The position numbers were made by a program, and so were the translations under genes. This document shows, one piece after another, positions 19,406-29,061 of a DNA stretch of 32,537 nucleotides; the stretch's first letter is position 1; every line of letters begins with the position of its first letter. Source of the stretch: Campylobacterota bacterium (GTDB lineage Bacteria > Campylobacterota > Campylobacteria > Campylobacterales > Sulfurovaceae); the NCBI GenBank assembly GCA_030836805.1, contig JAUPLS010000054.1, forward strand, positions 1 through 32,537. Direction: 5' to 3'. The notes below the pieces were generated by a model. That model was not told the origin of the DNA and made no database searches. It saw only the letters and a list, made by a program, of their open reading frames with translations.

Positions 19406-20297
19406 GGACGTGCTCATCTTCTCCTTCACCTATCCCTGCCATTTGTGTCGGCGCAAAGCCTTGAGGTAAAAATTTATCTACATTCCACGTGCTGTGTGCA
19501 TGAAAATCCATCCCATGATTATCAACCAAGTAGAGTTTTTGGCTTTGTGCTACAAATATTAACACTCCATGATCTCCATAAGGGATGATGCTGCTTTCAT
19601 CCTCTCTGCACTCTGTAACACCATCAAGTCCAAAAGGAGCTTGAACACTCTCCAGAACACCTTCATTTTCTTCAAAAACATATATCATCCCGCTCGTGCT
19701 TAGGGCAATATGCGCAGCAGCTTCTTCTGTGGCATTGCTCTCATGGGTATGCTCAGAAACAAAGAAATTACATAAACTTTCCCCCACCGGAAGCACTGCA
19801 CCAATCTCTGTTTTAATCGCTTCTTGTTCTGCCAAATGAGCGTTAAACCTCAAAAGGGTTGCTTTTTTTGCATTACTCGCTACACTAGGATCAAATTCGC
19901 TACTGCCATGGGCAGCAAACGTTTGGACATTATCTTCTGTATGAAAATGCCCAAGATAGTAAAAATCTTCAAAAGTAACATTGCCATCAATTGCAAAATC
20001 ATACTCAGCAGCAAGCATGATTATCTTTTCATCTCCTGCTGCGATATCGTTCCATGTAGTAAGATTGCCGTTTTTGCCTATCATATTGCAAGTAGCATTA
20101 TCCTCATTCATATCAACATAAGTTTCTGAAGTAGTATCATAACTGTATTGGCTTGAGCTTTGGGTATCATAAAAAACCAATGTTTTTTCATCAGGTAAAT
20201 CGATAGCAAGATCATCTGCCGAGCTGCTCGAACCTCCTCCGCATCCGTTTAAAACAAGCAGCGCTGCTGCAGAAAATGTAACAAGTGTTCTTTTCAT
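19398..20297 (-). CDS. His-rich secreted lipoprotein, candidate zinc-binding protein
   Basis: MKRTLVTFSAAALLVLNGCGGGSSSS lipobox; HFHTED, EHTHES, NHGMDFHAHS and C-terminal EDEHVHE. Overlaps the TonB receptor ORF (same operon). Confidence 0.75.
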   Translation of the reverse strand: MKRTLVTFSAAALLVLNGCGGGSSSSADDLAIDLPDEKTLVFYDTQSSSQYSYDTTSETYVDMNEDNATCNMIGKNGNLTTWNDIAAGDEKIIMLAAEYDFAIDGNVTFEDFYYLGHFHTEDNVQTFAAHGSSEFDPSVASNAKKATLLRFNAHLAEQEAIKTEIGAVLPVGESLCNFFVSEHTHESNATEEAAAHIALSTSGMIYVFEENEGVLESVQAPFGLDGVTECREDESSIIPYGDHGVLIFVAQSQKLYLVDNHGMDFHAHSTWNVDKFLPQGFAPTQMAGIGEGEDEHVHE

Positions 20298-20343
20298 TTA
20301 TGATTCTCCATTATTAATATTTATGAACGAAATAGTAGTTAAA

Positions 20344-20380
20344 AAAATATTAAATGCGACTGAGTTGCATTTAATATTTT
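20344..20380. promoter_or_regulatory. putative Zur-type operator (site 1), 37-bp near-perfect palindrome
   Basis: AAAATATTAAATGCGACT-G-AGTTGCATTTAATATTTT; one mismatched pair; 47-83 bp upstream of the lipoprotein start (20297, minus strand). Confidence 0.75.
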
Positions 20381-20503
20381 AGTATAAGGTTTCAAGAATC
20401 TAAAAAGAGAGATTTTTTTGGTTTAAGGGTGATTACCGCAAGGGGCCGGATGCATCAGAGTGGGCCAAAATATAAAGCAGGAAGAAATACTTCCCCCTAT
20501 AAA

Positions 20504-22645
20504 CTATTTGGCACCAAAAGGCACCGAGAGCCCAAAGCTGATATCTCTTCCCATTCCAAGCGCATATCCCTTATAGGTATCAAGATACCCGCGATAGGCT
20601 CTATCAAAAAGATTGGAAACTTTTACATTGACATCCACTTTGCTTTTGCCCATTTGAAGCCGTGTGTTGTATCCGACATCAAACAGAGCATACCCTGAAG
20701 TATCGGCGCTGCCAAACGGTGTATTGTTATATTGGGCAAACGGCTCAAATGCTCCTGCAACTTTTTGCTCTTCAAATACGCGCATATCAAGTGTAAGTTC
20801 ATTGTTGTTGCTTATGCCAAACGCACCAAGATTCTGAGTCACACCGAGTGAAGCATTGCTGGGCGGAATATAGGCCAAACGTGTATCATTTTTCGTATCC
20901 TCGCCTTGAATATATTCAGCAGTTGCCCGCAATGTTGTCATGGGACCGATAGGCATCTCAAATGACCACTCAATTCCTTGGATGATTGCATCGGTTTGCT
21001 CATGCTTCATCTCCGGAATGCCCGTTGGAGCTACTTCTCCCGTAACAGGATTGCGATACACGCCTGTATTGGCAAGATAGATATAATCATCAATGGTGTT
21101 GTGATAGAGTGTTAAACTGCTATAGGTCTCCTCTTCTTTGTATCTCAAAGAGAAATCAACTCCTAAAGTGCTTTCTTCTTTTAGGTAAGGATTGCCTATC
21201 TGAAACGCTTGCACGCCGCCATGGATGCCTCCGGCAAAAAGCTCAAAAATTCCCGGAGCTCGAAATCCTTTGCTAAGATTGGTTGCCAGCGCCCATGTCT
21301 CATCAATCTTATAAGTTGCCCCCAGCGAACCGCCCCATGAAGCAAACTCTTGGTTGTTTGTCGTATCATCGTAAATGCCATGATCCACAAAATAACTGCT
21401 GGTTCCCTCAAGCGCCGCTTTAACGCTTCTTGTATCGTAGCGCAGCCCTGTCTGGAGGATCCAGTCTTCAAGGTTTGCCTCCTCAAAAAGATAGACGGCC
21501 TTGCCCCATTCTTTTGCACTCGGAAGCAGTTTGCCCTCTTTGAGTTCTTGATCTTTGGTGTATCCTTCAAGCCCAACTTCTCCCACAAAAATCCCTACCA
21601 TGGGATGCGTGAGCGCGGCATGGAAATCTTTTCGATCGGTATCAATATCAAGATACAAAGGTGTACCCCTCACTGTCTGCATCTGCTGATAAGGCGTATT
21701 GGTTGCCGCTTCTCTTTGGTTACGGGTCATTGAAACTTTTGTCTCCACACTCCACTCCCCCAGATTCTTGGTTGCGCTCAGCTGCGTCTCATCATTGGTT
21801 AGTTTTTGTCCGGCGGAAGAGACGGCTTCAAATGCAGGTGCAGGGGTATGTCCAAGATAATTTTGCTTACTTTGCCAATAGGTGTGCTGCAGTGCGAATC
21901 TAAAATCATCATCCGTATATCCAGCCCCTACGCGCGCAGACTGATTCTTGAAGTCTGTGTAGGGCAACTCCCCGGCAAAAAGAGGCAAACTGCCTGCCGG
22001 ATCATCGCTTTCCCATGTTGCACTGTCCCCCGTATGATAATTGTCTGCCTCTCTTATGGAAGCGGCCACATTAACCCCCCATTTGCCTATCGCGCTCTGC
22101 GTTTTAAGTGCAGTTGCCTTCTCGTGATTATTGGTATGATATTCCCCCAAAAGCGTGCCCAGAAAAAGCGTTTCTCCTTCATCGGCAGCCAAATAAGCAG
22201 GGGTTATCACATTGACCACACCCCCTAGTGCATCCGATCCATAAAGCACCCCTTGGGCCCCACGAATCACCTCGATGCGCTCTGCCAAAAGCGGATCTAT
22301 GTTGTCAATATGTCTAATGCCGTAGGTTTGCGAATCGGTAGGACTGCCATTGGACAGCACCTTGATACGTTCGCCTGAAAATCCTCTGATTACCGGCTTG
22401 CCTGCTTGTGAGCCTGTCGAAAGATTGTTAACCCCTGCCATCTTTGACAGGATCTCGCCCATAGAAGCAGTCGAAGCCGATTCCATATCAGTGACGGCAT
22501 CGATTTGGCACGGCACGTCAAAAGCCTCATGCCCTAAAACAGGAGACGCCGAAACGGTTATAGCATCAAGATCAACACTCTTTTGTGCTCCATCTGCCGA
22601 CAAAAAAGAAAACCCCGCTATCACTATTCCTACTGTATATTTCAT
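20504..22645 (-). CDS. TonB-dependent outer-membrane receptor
   Basis: Signal peptide; plug GKPVIRGFSGERIKVLSNG...AERIEVIRGAQGVLYGSDALGGVVNVITP; C-terminal barrel MGRDISFGLSVPFGAK. Confidence 0.93.
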   Translation of the reverse strand: MKYTVGIVIAGFSFLSADGAQKSVDLDAITVSASPVLGHEAFDVPCQIDAVTDMESASTASMGEILSKMAGVNNLSTGSQAGKPVIRGFSGERIKVLSNGSPTDSQTYGIRHIDNIDPLLAERIEVIRGAQGVLYGSDALGGVVNVITPAYLAADEGETLFLGTLLGEYHTNNHEKATALKTQSAIGKWGVNVAASIREADNYHTGDSATWESDDPAGSLPLFAGELPYTDFKNQSARVGAGYTDDDFRFALQHTYWQSKQNYLGHTPAPAFEAVSSAGQKLTNDETQLSATKNLGEWSVETKVSMTRNQREAATNTPYQQMQTVRGTPLYLDIDTDRKDFHAALTHPMVGIFVGEVGLEGYTKDQELKEGKLLPSAKEWGKAVYLFEEANLEDWILQTGLRYDTRSVKAALEGTSSYFVDHGIYDDTTNNQEFASWGGSLGATYKIDETWALATNLSKGFRAPGIFELFAGGIHGGVQAFQIGNPYLKEESTLGVDFSLRYKEEETYSSLTLYHNTIDDYIYLANTGVYRNPVTGEVAPTGIPEMKHEQTDAIIQGIEWSFEMPIGPMTTLRATAEYIQGEDTKNDTRLAYIPPSNASLGVTQNLGAFGISNNNELTLDMRVFEEQKVAGAFEPFAQYNNTPFGSADTSGYALFDVGYNTRLQMGKSKVDVNVKVSNLFDRAYRGYLDTYKGYALGMGRDISFGLSVPFGAK

Positions 22646-22702
22646 CTTTATTCCCCTCTGTATGCTATCAATAGGTGGAATAGTAATGGAAAAGGTCTTA
22701 GG

Positions 22703-22717
22703 TGCAACTTAGTCGCA
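22703..22717. promoter_or_regulatory. putative Zur-type operator (site 2)
   Basis: TGCAACT-T-AGTCGCA 58-72 bp upstream of the TonB receptor start (22645, minus strand); same 7-1-7 pattern as sites 1 and 3. Confidence 0.7.
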
Positions 22718-22883
22718 TTTTATATTTTTTGCGAAGGGACAGAATGCTTCAAAGAAGAGATCTCTTCTCTTTTTTTAGGCTTCAGAATAATTTTTATTGA
22801 ATCAAATAATTAGAGGCCATCTTAATGCCATTAAACATATAAGTATTGAATACAGCATGAAAACAGTATGGGCATTAAAGCGG

Positions 22884-23267
22884 TCAAGAGGGTTTACTTT
22901 CTGTTTGGTTGCATTTTTTACATATTCCTTTTAAAATGACATCTTCTATCTTGTAGCCATCCACTTTTACATTTGTTACGGTTTTCATACACTCGATAGA
23001 ACTGCATATGTGGCAAATAAAGTGGGCATGCGCAGAGGCGTATATTCCATAATATCTTTTTTTATCATTGGATTCAAAACTATTGACGATAGACTCCTCT
23101 TCAAACCTTGAAACATTCCGATAAAATGTTGCTTTATCCATACTTATTTTATCTTTCACGTCTTCATAAGAAAGAGGCCGTTGGGCATTTAAAAATAATT
23201 CCAAAAGCTCTTTGCGGGCACTTGTCAATTTTAATTTTTTTTCTTCTATCAGTTTTTCTATTTGCAT
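22884..23267 (-). CDS. Fur family transcriptional regulator, probable Zur
   Basis: 127 aa; KLTSARKELLELFLNAQRPLSYEDV, DKATFYRNVSRFEEE, HAHFICHICSSIEC, CKKC. Divergent from znuA. Confidence 0.88.
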   Translation of the reverse strand: MQIEKLIEEKKLKLTSARKELLELFLNAQRPLSYEDVKDKISMDKATFYRNVSRFEEESIVNSFESNDKKRYYGIYASAHAHFICHICSSIECMKTVTNVKVDGYKIEDVILKGICKKCNQTESKPS

Positions 23268-23311
23268 AAAATAATCTTAGCACTTTAAATCTTTATGATG
23301 TCTGATACAAA

Positions 23312-23326
23312 TGCAACTAAGTTGCA
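23312..23326. promoter_or_regulatory. putative Zur-type operator (site 3), perfect 7-1-7 palindrome
   Basis: TGCAACT-A-AGTTGCA in the divergent intergenic region between the Fur-family gene and znuA. Confidence 0.75.
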
Positions 23327-23385
23327 ATTAAGTCGGCTGAAAGTACCATTCCTGAAATTATAACTGAAATTATAAAAGGATTGGG

Positions 23386-24246
23386 ATGAGAAAAATTATA
23401 TTTTTACTGGGTATTGTTCTGTATTCTCTTGCTTATGCAAAACCGAACATTATCGTGAGCATACCCCCGCAAAAAACATTTGTTCAGAAAATTGCAAAAG
23501 ATAAAGCAGAAGTTACAGTAATGGTAGAGCCCGGAAACTCTCCCCACTCGTATGAACCCAAACCTTCACAAATGGCCTCTGTTTCAAAAGCTGATCTTTA
23601 TTTTTCCATAGGTGTTGAGTTTGAGAATGTTTGGCTCGATAGATTTAAAGCGCAAAATCCGAAACTAAAATTTGTAGACATGGGCAACAAAGTGCCTAAA
23701 ATACAAATGGCAGAGCATCATCAACATGAGAGCAAACACCTCAATAAAGGACATCATCACGACGGAAGGGATCCTCACACCTGGGCTTCACCAAAAAATG
23801 TAGAGATAATGGCTAAAAATATCTATCAAGCCTTAGCACAAACCGATCCTGCAAATGAACCCTTTTACAAATCCAATCTGGATATTTTCATAAAAGAGAT
23901 TCAAGATACCGACGCACAGATTAAAAATGCGCTCAAAGAGGTAAAACCAAAAAGTAAATTTATGGTTTTTCATCCATCGTGGGGCTATTTTGCCCAGGAG
24001 TATAATCTGGTGCAAATAGCCGTTGAAGTAGAAGGCAAAAATCCAAAGCCAAAAGAAATGATCACGATTATCAATGAAGCCAAAGAGGAAAAGATCAAGG
24101 TGATCTTCGCGCAGCCTGAATTTTCAGATAAAAGTGCGCAAATCATTGCAAAAGAGGCCAATGTGGTTGTCAAAAAAATCTCCCCCCTTGATCCAAATTG
24201 GTCTGAAAATCTTATCAACATGGCACGTGAAATTGGGAGCAAATAA
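23386..24246 (+). CDS. znuA: zinc ABC transporter substrate-binding protein
   Basis: Signal peptide; VSIPPQKTFVQKIAKDKAEVTVMVEPGNSPHSYEPKPSQM; His loop EHHQHESKHLNKGHHHDGRDPHTWASP; ALKEVKPKSKFMVFHPSWGYFAQEY. Confidence 0.92.
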   Translation: MRKIIFLLGIVLYSLAYAKPNIIVSIPPQKTFVQKIAKDKAEVTVMVEPGNSPHSYEPKPSQMASVSKADLYFSIGVEFENVWLDRFKAQNPKLKFVDMGNKVPKIQMAEHHQHESKHLNKGHHHDGRDPHTWASPKNVEIMAKNIYQALAQTDPANEPFYKSNLDIFIKEIQDTDAQIKNALKEVKPKSKFMVFHPSWGYFAQEYNLVQIAVEVEGKNPKPKEMITIINEAKEEKIKVIFAQPEFSDKSAQIIAKEANVVVKKISPLDPNWSENLINMAREIGSK

Positions 24247-24418
24247 CGCATTTCAAACGATAAGTATCCAAGAGGCAAATTCAGCTGTTTCATAAAAAAA
24301 AAGGGGGGGGCTTGACCATCAAAATTCCCCTTCCCAAAACAAACAAAACATACCAAAAAAAATAAAAAAAATTACTTTGGATATTTTCTAGTCTTTTCCT
24401 GCTTCCTAATGGCCATTT

Positions 24419-24700
24419 CTATGATTTTTCGATCTTTCCTATCGCACAGGATACAAAACTTTTTGCTGTGGCGCCAATGCTTTGCAGCTTAGAAAGTTCA
24501 TCGGTAACAAGCGGATAGCCCAAACTTCTTAGTTTGAGTTTCAGTGCCTCAATCTTGTCATCGTCAATATCCAATGTAATCTCTCTTGGATCCGTCTCCA
24601 AATTGACTTCAATTTCGCCAAATTCTTTGAGCAACTCTTTTTTAAGTGTTCCTGCACACCCTCCGCATTTGACGTTCCTTACCTTAAAAGCCTGTTTCAT
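24419..24700 (-). CDS. heavy-metal-associated (HMA) domain protein
   Basis: 93 aa; KVRNVKCGGCAGTLKKELLKEFGEIEVNLETDPREITLDID with a CGGC metal site. Confidence 0.8.
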   Translation of the reverse strand: MKQAFKVRNVKCGGCAGTLKKELLKEFGEIEVNLETDPREITLDIDDDKIEALKLKLRSLGYPLVTDELSKLQSIGATAKSFVSCAIGKIEKS

Positions 24701-24730
24701 CCGGTACCTCCAGTACTCTATACAAATATC

Positions 24731-25360
24731 TCACGAGATAAACTCAACCACTTCCTCAAAGGGCAGCCTTAGCTGTTTGGACTGCTCTTGTATGCGATAT
24801 CCAAAAGCAGCCAATACGCTTACCTGCCATTTGTTTGTATCAAGGCAAAGTATTTCTTCCACCCTTTCTTTCTCAAACCCCTCCATAGGGCAGGAGTCTA
24901 TGCCCGCAAAGGCAGCAGCGGTCATCATGTTGGCCAAAGCGATGTAGCTTTGTCTGGCAGTCCAGGCAAAGGTTCTTTCATCCGAAGTAAATGTTTTTTT
25001 CAGATAATTCTCGTATCGTTTGAGATATGCATCGATCTGCTCTTGCGAAAACGGGCGTCTGGCAAATCGTTGAGAAGGTACGCCGCTTTGGGGCTTGACA
25101 TTTTCGATGGCTGCAAGGATTACTACCAGATGCGAACAGGAAGTGATCTGCACTTGATCCCAGCACTCCGGACGCAATTTTGCCCTGAGTGCCTCATTGG
25201 TGATGACTAAAAATTTCCATGGCTCCATCCCGAAAGAAGAAGGGGATTTTCTCCCCGCCTCCAAAATATAATGCATCTGATCTTGGGGTATCTTTTTATC
25301 CTCATCAAAGACCTTGCACGCATGCCTAAAATCCATGGCTTTGCTAAAATCGTTTTGCAT
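24731..25360 (-). CDS. nitroreductase family protein
   Basis: AMDFRHACKVFDEDKKIPQDQMHYILEAGRKSPSSFGMEPWKFLVITN...ALANMMTAAAFAGIDSCPMEGF. Confidence 0.92.
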   Translation of the reverse strand: MQNDFSKAMDFRHACKVFDEDKKIPQDQMHYILEAGRKSPSSFGMEPWKFLVITNEALRAKLRPECWDQVQITSCSHLVVILAAIENVKPQSGVPSQRFARRPFSQEQIDAYLKRYENYLKKTFTSDERTFAWTARQSYIALANMMTAAAFAGIDSCPMEGFEKERVEEILCLDTNKWQVSVLAAFGYRIQEQSKQLRLPFEEVVEFIS

Positions 25361-25422
25361 CTTTTATCCTTTTTGTTTCTATTTTGACAGCAGAAACAAT
25401 CCTTATAGCATTATGACACATT
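25307..25422 (+). repeat. direct repeat copy A (nitroreductase 5' end plus upstream)
   Basis: AAAGACCTTG...GCTAAAATCGTTTTGCATCTTTTATCCTTTTTGTTTCTATTTTGACAGCAGAAACAATCCTTATAGCATTATGACACATT; matches 29150-29264 in the same orientation. Confidence 0.9.
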
Positions 25423-25486
25423 GTAGTTTATTTTGTCCGGTCTTGACAAACAAAAACATTTTACAATATCTATCAAGTTAATGGTG

Positions 25487-28168
25487 TTAAAGCATTCCCT
25501 TTGCGACTCGTTTTCTCCACTTATAAAACTCATGGCCGGCAAAAAGTATAATTGGAAACGGCAACAATATCCAAAGGTCGCTTAGCGGTATATCGGCCGT
25601 ATGAAAAATTTTTTGAACAGGCTCATATCCAAGCAGCATCAAAATCCAAAAAAACTCTAATGCCGTTGCACCCAGAAGCAGTTTGTTGCTCTTCCATCCA
25701 ACACTCCAGGCTGAGAATTCCCAGCTACGCATAGTCCAAGCATTTACCATCTGACAGCTAACAGCACCCAAGAGCGTCATGGTCATAGCCTGAGAGTGTA
25801 AAATAGGGTCTTTAAGGTCAACCGTGCCGTATTCCCACCCATGAACCAATAAGAAACTTATAAAGGCTACCATCGCAGCTGTCGCTTCAATAAGGCCTAT
25901 AAAAAAGTAACCGCGCCTAAATACTTCCCTGTCCAATATCTTTTCATTTACTCCAACAGGAGGCCGCTTCATAATATTTTTTTCCGGTTTTTCACTTCCA
26001 AGTGCCAACCCCGGTAACATATCGGAACCCAAATCAATAGAAAGTATCTGAATAACTGAAAGAGGCAGTGGAATTTTAAAGAAAAACTGAAGTATATACG
26101 GTACTATCTCCGGTACATTTGAAGAAAGAATGTAGGTAACAAATTTTTTAATATTAAAATAGACCGCCCTGCCCTCTTCTACAGCAGAAACAATTGACTT
26201 AAAATTATCATCAAGTAAAATCATATCGGCAACTTCTTTTGCCACATCCGTGCCTGTTCCCATGGCAATTCCTATATCGGCACGCTTAAGGGCAGGAGCA
26301 TCATTCACGCCATCGCCGGTCATTGCTACAATTTCACCACACTTTTGAAGAGCGGTAGCTATTTTTAGTTTTTGGCTGCTTGCCATTCGGGCAAACAGTA
26401 TTGTCTCATCTTTAAGACGATTTTCCAACTCCTCATCGCTTAAAAGTTCAACTTCTTCTCCTGTTAAAACCCCATCATAATTTAGACCGATTTTTTTTGC
26501 TATTGCTTGTGCTGTTTTCTGATTATCCCCGGTAATCATCATAATACGAATACAGGCTGTTTTGCACTGTTCTATTGCTTCTTTAATCTCCCCTCTTGGT
26601 AAATCCATAATAGCTACAAGGCCTAAAAGCGTTAACCCATCTTCTTTGATATCTAAATTTTTTCCGATAGCCAAAACGCGATAAGCTTCATTTTCAAAAG
26701 CTTCGGCATAAGCCTGCATTCGTCTTTTAGCTTCTTCGTCAAAGGGTTGTATATTTCCCATGCTGTCTATGTAAGTAGAAGATTTATCAAATATTACTTC
26801 CGCTGCTCCTTTGGCATAAAGTATCTTTTCGCCGCTTTTTTCATAAATAGACGACATCATTTTTCTATCGCCGGTAAAAGGAATTTCATCTATTCTTATG
26901 TAAGGGGCGGTATTTATACGGCGTTTGCTTGATGCGCCGACAATAGCAAGTTCTGTCGAGTCTCCAAAAAGTTTTTTATCTTCAATGGTTGCGCGAGAAT
27001 TCAACACCCCGGCGAGCAAAAGCTCATCAAGACGACTGTCGGATGTATCGTTATTTTTATCAAAATAAAACTCCCCCTCGCTGCTATATCCTTCTCCGCT
27101 TATTATTATATTTTCACCGCCTGCTAATTTTATCTCTTTTAGTACCATCTCGTTACGCGTAAGAGTTCCTGTTTTATCCGTACATATAACGGTAACGCTT
27201 CCTAAAGTCTGTACGGAATTAAGATTTTTAATAAGCGCATTACGCTGTGCCATACGCTGACCGGCAAGAGATAAAGAGAGCGTGATAGTAGGCAAAAGCC
27301 CCTCGGGAACATTTGCTACAATTAACGACAGAGCAAAGATGGCAGTCACTAAAAGAGTCTGATCTGAAAATATGCCTAGTATAAAAAATATAACACCCAT
27401 TGCCAAAGCAATAACGGTGAAAATATGGACAATACGAATTACCTCTTTTTGCATCGGAGTAAGAGTTTTTTCTATATTTCTGGTTAAGGTTGCGATTTTT
27501 CCAAACTCTGTTGCATAAGCCGTGGCAATTACTATAGCTACTCCGCTTCCCGAAATAACAGAGGTCCCTGCGTAAACCATATTTCTGGCATCCAATGCCC
27601 TCGATACATTACTGTCGCACTCTAATTCACGTTTAGATGGCTTTGACTCTCCATTCAAAGTCGACATATCTATATAAAGAGTATTGTTTTGGATTAAAAC
27701 AGCATCAGCAGCAATCCTATCCCCCTCTTCCAGGATAATTATATCTCCGGGAACCAAATCTTTGGCATCAATTATTTCTACATTAGCGTTACGCATAGCT
27801 TTAACCATTATAGGCATTAATCTCAAAAGTGCTTCCATAGCTTTGTCAGCCTTATACTCCTGCCAAAAAGCAAAAGTAGCATTTATAAAAACGGCAGCAA
27901 AAATTGCATAAGCCAGGATATCATTGCCTGCATTTGGCATATACACGTTAGCTATAAAAGCCAGCATTGCTGCTACTTCAAGTAAAATTGCAAAAAAATG
28001 TATATACTGCTTTAAATATTCTTTTATATAGTTTTTCTTATTGGTATCTCGAATCTCATTTAAACCAAAATTCGCAAGACGATTATGAGATTCCTTGGTA
28101 CTTAATCCATCTTCGCTGGTACGAAATTTTTCGAAAAGTTGCGATTTATTTAGCTTGAATGTCTGCAT
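25487..28168 (-). CDS. P2-type cation-transporting P-type ATPase
   Basis: 893 aa; STLNGESKPSKR, IVANVPEGLLPTITLSLSL, CTDKTGTLTRNEM, MITGDNQKTAQAIA, MTGDGVNDAPALKRADIGIAMG. Confidence 0.95.
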   Translation of the reverse strand: MQTFKLNKSQLFEKFRTSEDGLSTKESHNRLANFGLNEIRDTNKKNYIKEYLKQYIHFFAILLEVAAMLAFIANVYMPNAGNDILAYAIFAAVFINATFAFWQEYKADKAMEALLRLMPIMVKAMRNANVEIIDAKDLVPGDIIILEEGDRIAADAVLIQNNTLYIDMSTLNGESKPSKRELECDSNVSRALDARNMVYAGTSVISGSGVAIVIATAYATEFGKIATLTRNIEKTLTPMQKEVIRIVHIFTVIALAMGVIFFILGIFSDQTLLVTAIFALSLIVANVPEGLLPTITLSLSLAGQRMAQRNALIKNLNSVQTLGSVTVICTDKTGTLTRNEMVLKEIKLAGGENIIISGEGYSSEGEFYFDKNNDTSDSRLDELLLAGVLNSRATIEDKKLFGDSTELAIVGASSKRRINTAPYIRIDEIPFTGDRKMMSSIYEKSGEKILYAKGAAEVIFDKSSTYIDSMGNIQPFDEEAKRRMQAYAEAFENEAYRVLAIGKNLDIKEDGLTLLGLVAIMDLPRGEIKEAIEQCKTACIRIMMITGDNQKTAQAIAKKIGLNYDGVLTGEEVELLSDEELENRLKDETILFARMASSQKLKIATALQKCGEIVAMTGDGVNDAPALKRADIGIAMGTGTDVAKEVADMILLDDNFKSIVSAVEEGRAVYFNIKKFVTYILSSNVPEIVPYILQFFFKIPLPLSVIQILSIDLGSDMLPGLALGSEKPEKNIMKRPPVGVNEKILDREVFRRGYFFIGLIEATAAMVAFISFLLVHGWEYGTVDLKDPILHSQAMTMTLLGAVSCQMVNAWTMRSWEFSAWSVGWKSNKLLLGATALEFFWILMLLGYEPVQKIFHTADIPLSDLWILLPFPIILFAGHEFYKWRKRVAKGML

Positions 28169-28170
28169 TA

Positions 28171-28995
28171 CTAATCTTCATTTGTATAAAAAGCGATAAT
28201 ATTTATAGATGCTTCACGCATTAATTTCTCTATGGGCATCTCTTTTTTGAAAAATAATGTTCCAGATAAGCGCTTTGCGCCGACTATAACTAGGTTAGTA
28301 TTTGATTTTACGATATGCATAAGAATGCTATTAGCTTCATTATAAGTAAAATCATGTTTAATATGAATATTAAATGACATAAGATTCGCTAATTTCATGA
28401 AGTGTTTAAGATTATAGTTTATAGTACTGAGTCGCTCTCTAGCCTCATGCATATCAACTATGGATAACTTTTGTCTTGATATACTGGATAACGAATAGAT
28501 TTCTCCGTCAGCCTTATAAGCAGATGCTAAAGTCGCAAAAAAAGTAAATTTTTTTACCGAAAGTTTGTCCTCTTTTATAGATAGTGTTATATTGCTTAAG
28601 TCCATTATATTATTTATATTTACGATATGCACAACTGCTATATCAACATTAAGATTTATTTTTATTAACAGCTCGCTAAATGAGTCTGTTGTAAATTTTT
28701 TATTTCTTCTTGTGCTGCAAAAAATAGTATCCACATGCACGCTTGAAAGAAATTTTTTAATTGCTTGTTTTGGTAAACCATGAAGAAATACACTTTCAAT
28801 TTTTATATCTTGAGAATATGCTAATGTTGTTATTCGTTTTATACTTGCTTCAACATCATCCAAATTATCTTTTTTATTTTCTATGTGCAATAAAACGAGA
28901 GTTAGATTTTGAACTTGTGCATACTTAAGAGCATAAAAGACCATGCTCTCTGCGGCGATCGAACCATTAATTGCAGCTATAACTTTCATAAGCAA
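28171..28995 (-). CDS. universal stress protein family, tandem-domain
   Basis: 274 aa; MKVIAAINGSIAAESMVFYALKYAQ start; C-terminal SNTNLVIVGAKRLSGTLFFKKEMPIEKLMREASINIIAFY. Two nt from the ATPase gene. Confidence 0.75.
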   Translation of the reverse strand: MLMKVIAAINGSIAAESMVFYALKYAQVQNLTLVLLHIENKKDNLDDVEASIKRITTLAYSQDIKIESVFLHGLPKQAIKKFLSSVHVDTIFCSTRRNKKFTTDSFSELLIKINLNVDIAVVHIVNINNIMDLSNITLSIKEDKLSVKKFTFFATLASAYKADGEIYSLSSISRQKLSIVDMHEARERLSTINYNLKHFMKLANLMSFNIHIKHDFTYNEANSILMHIVKSNTNLVIVGAKRLSGTLFFKKEMPIEKLMREASINIIAFYTNED

Positions 28996-29061
28996 CCCCC
29001 ACCTAATAGATTAATCAACGACTGGTATCCTATCGGAATTTATACTGACACGAATTTTTAA

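Noticed and set aside
22753-22768. Perfect 16-bp palindrome AGAAGAGATCTCTTCT followed by a T-rich run
   Set aside because: Could be a terminator or binding site, but there is only one copy, no loop, and its orientation relative to genes is unhelpful.
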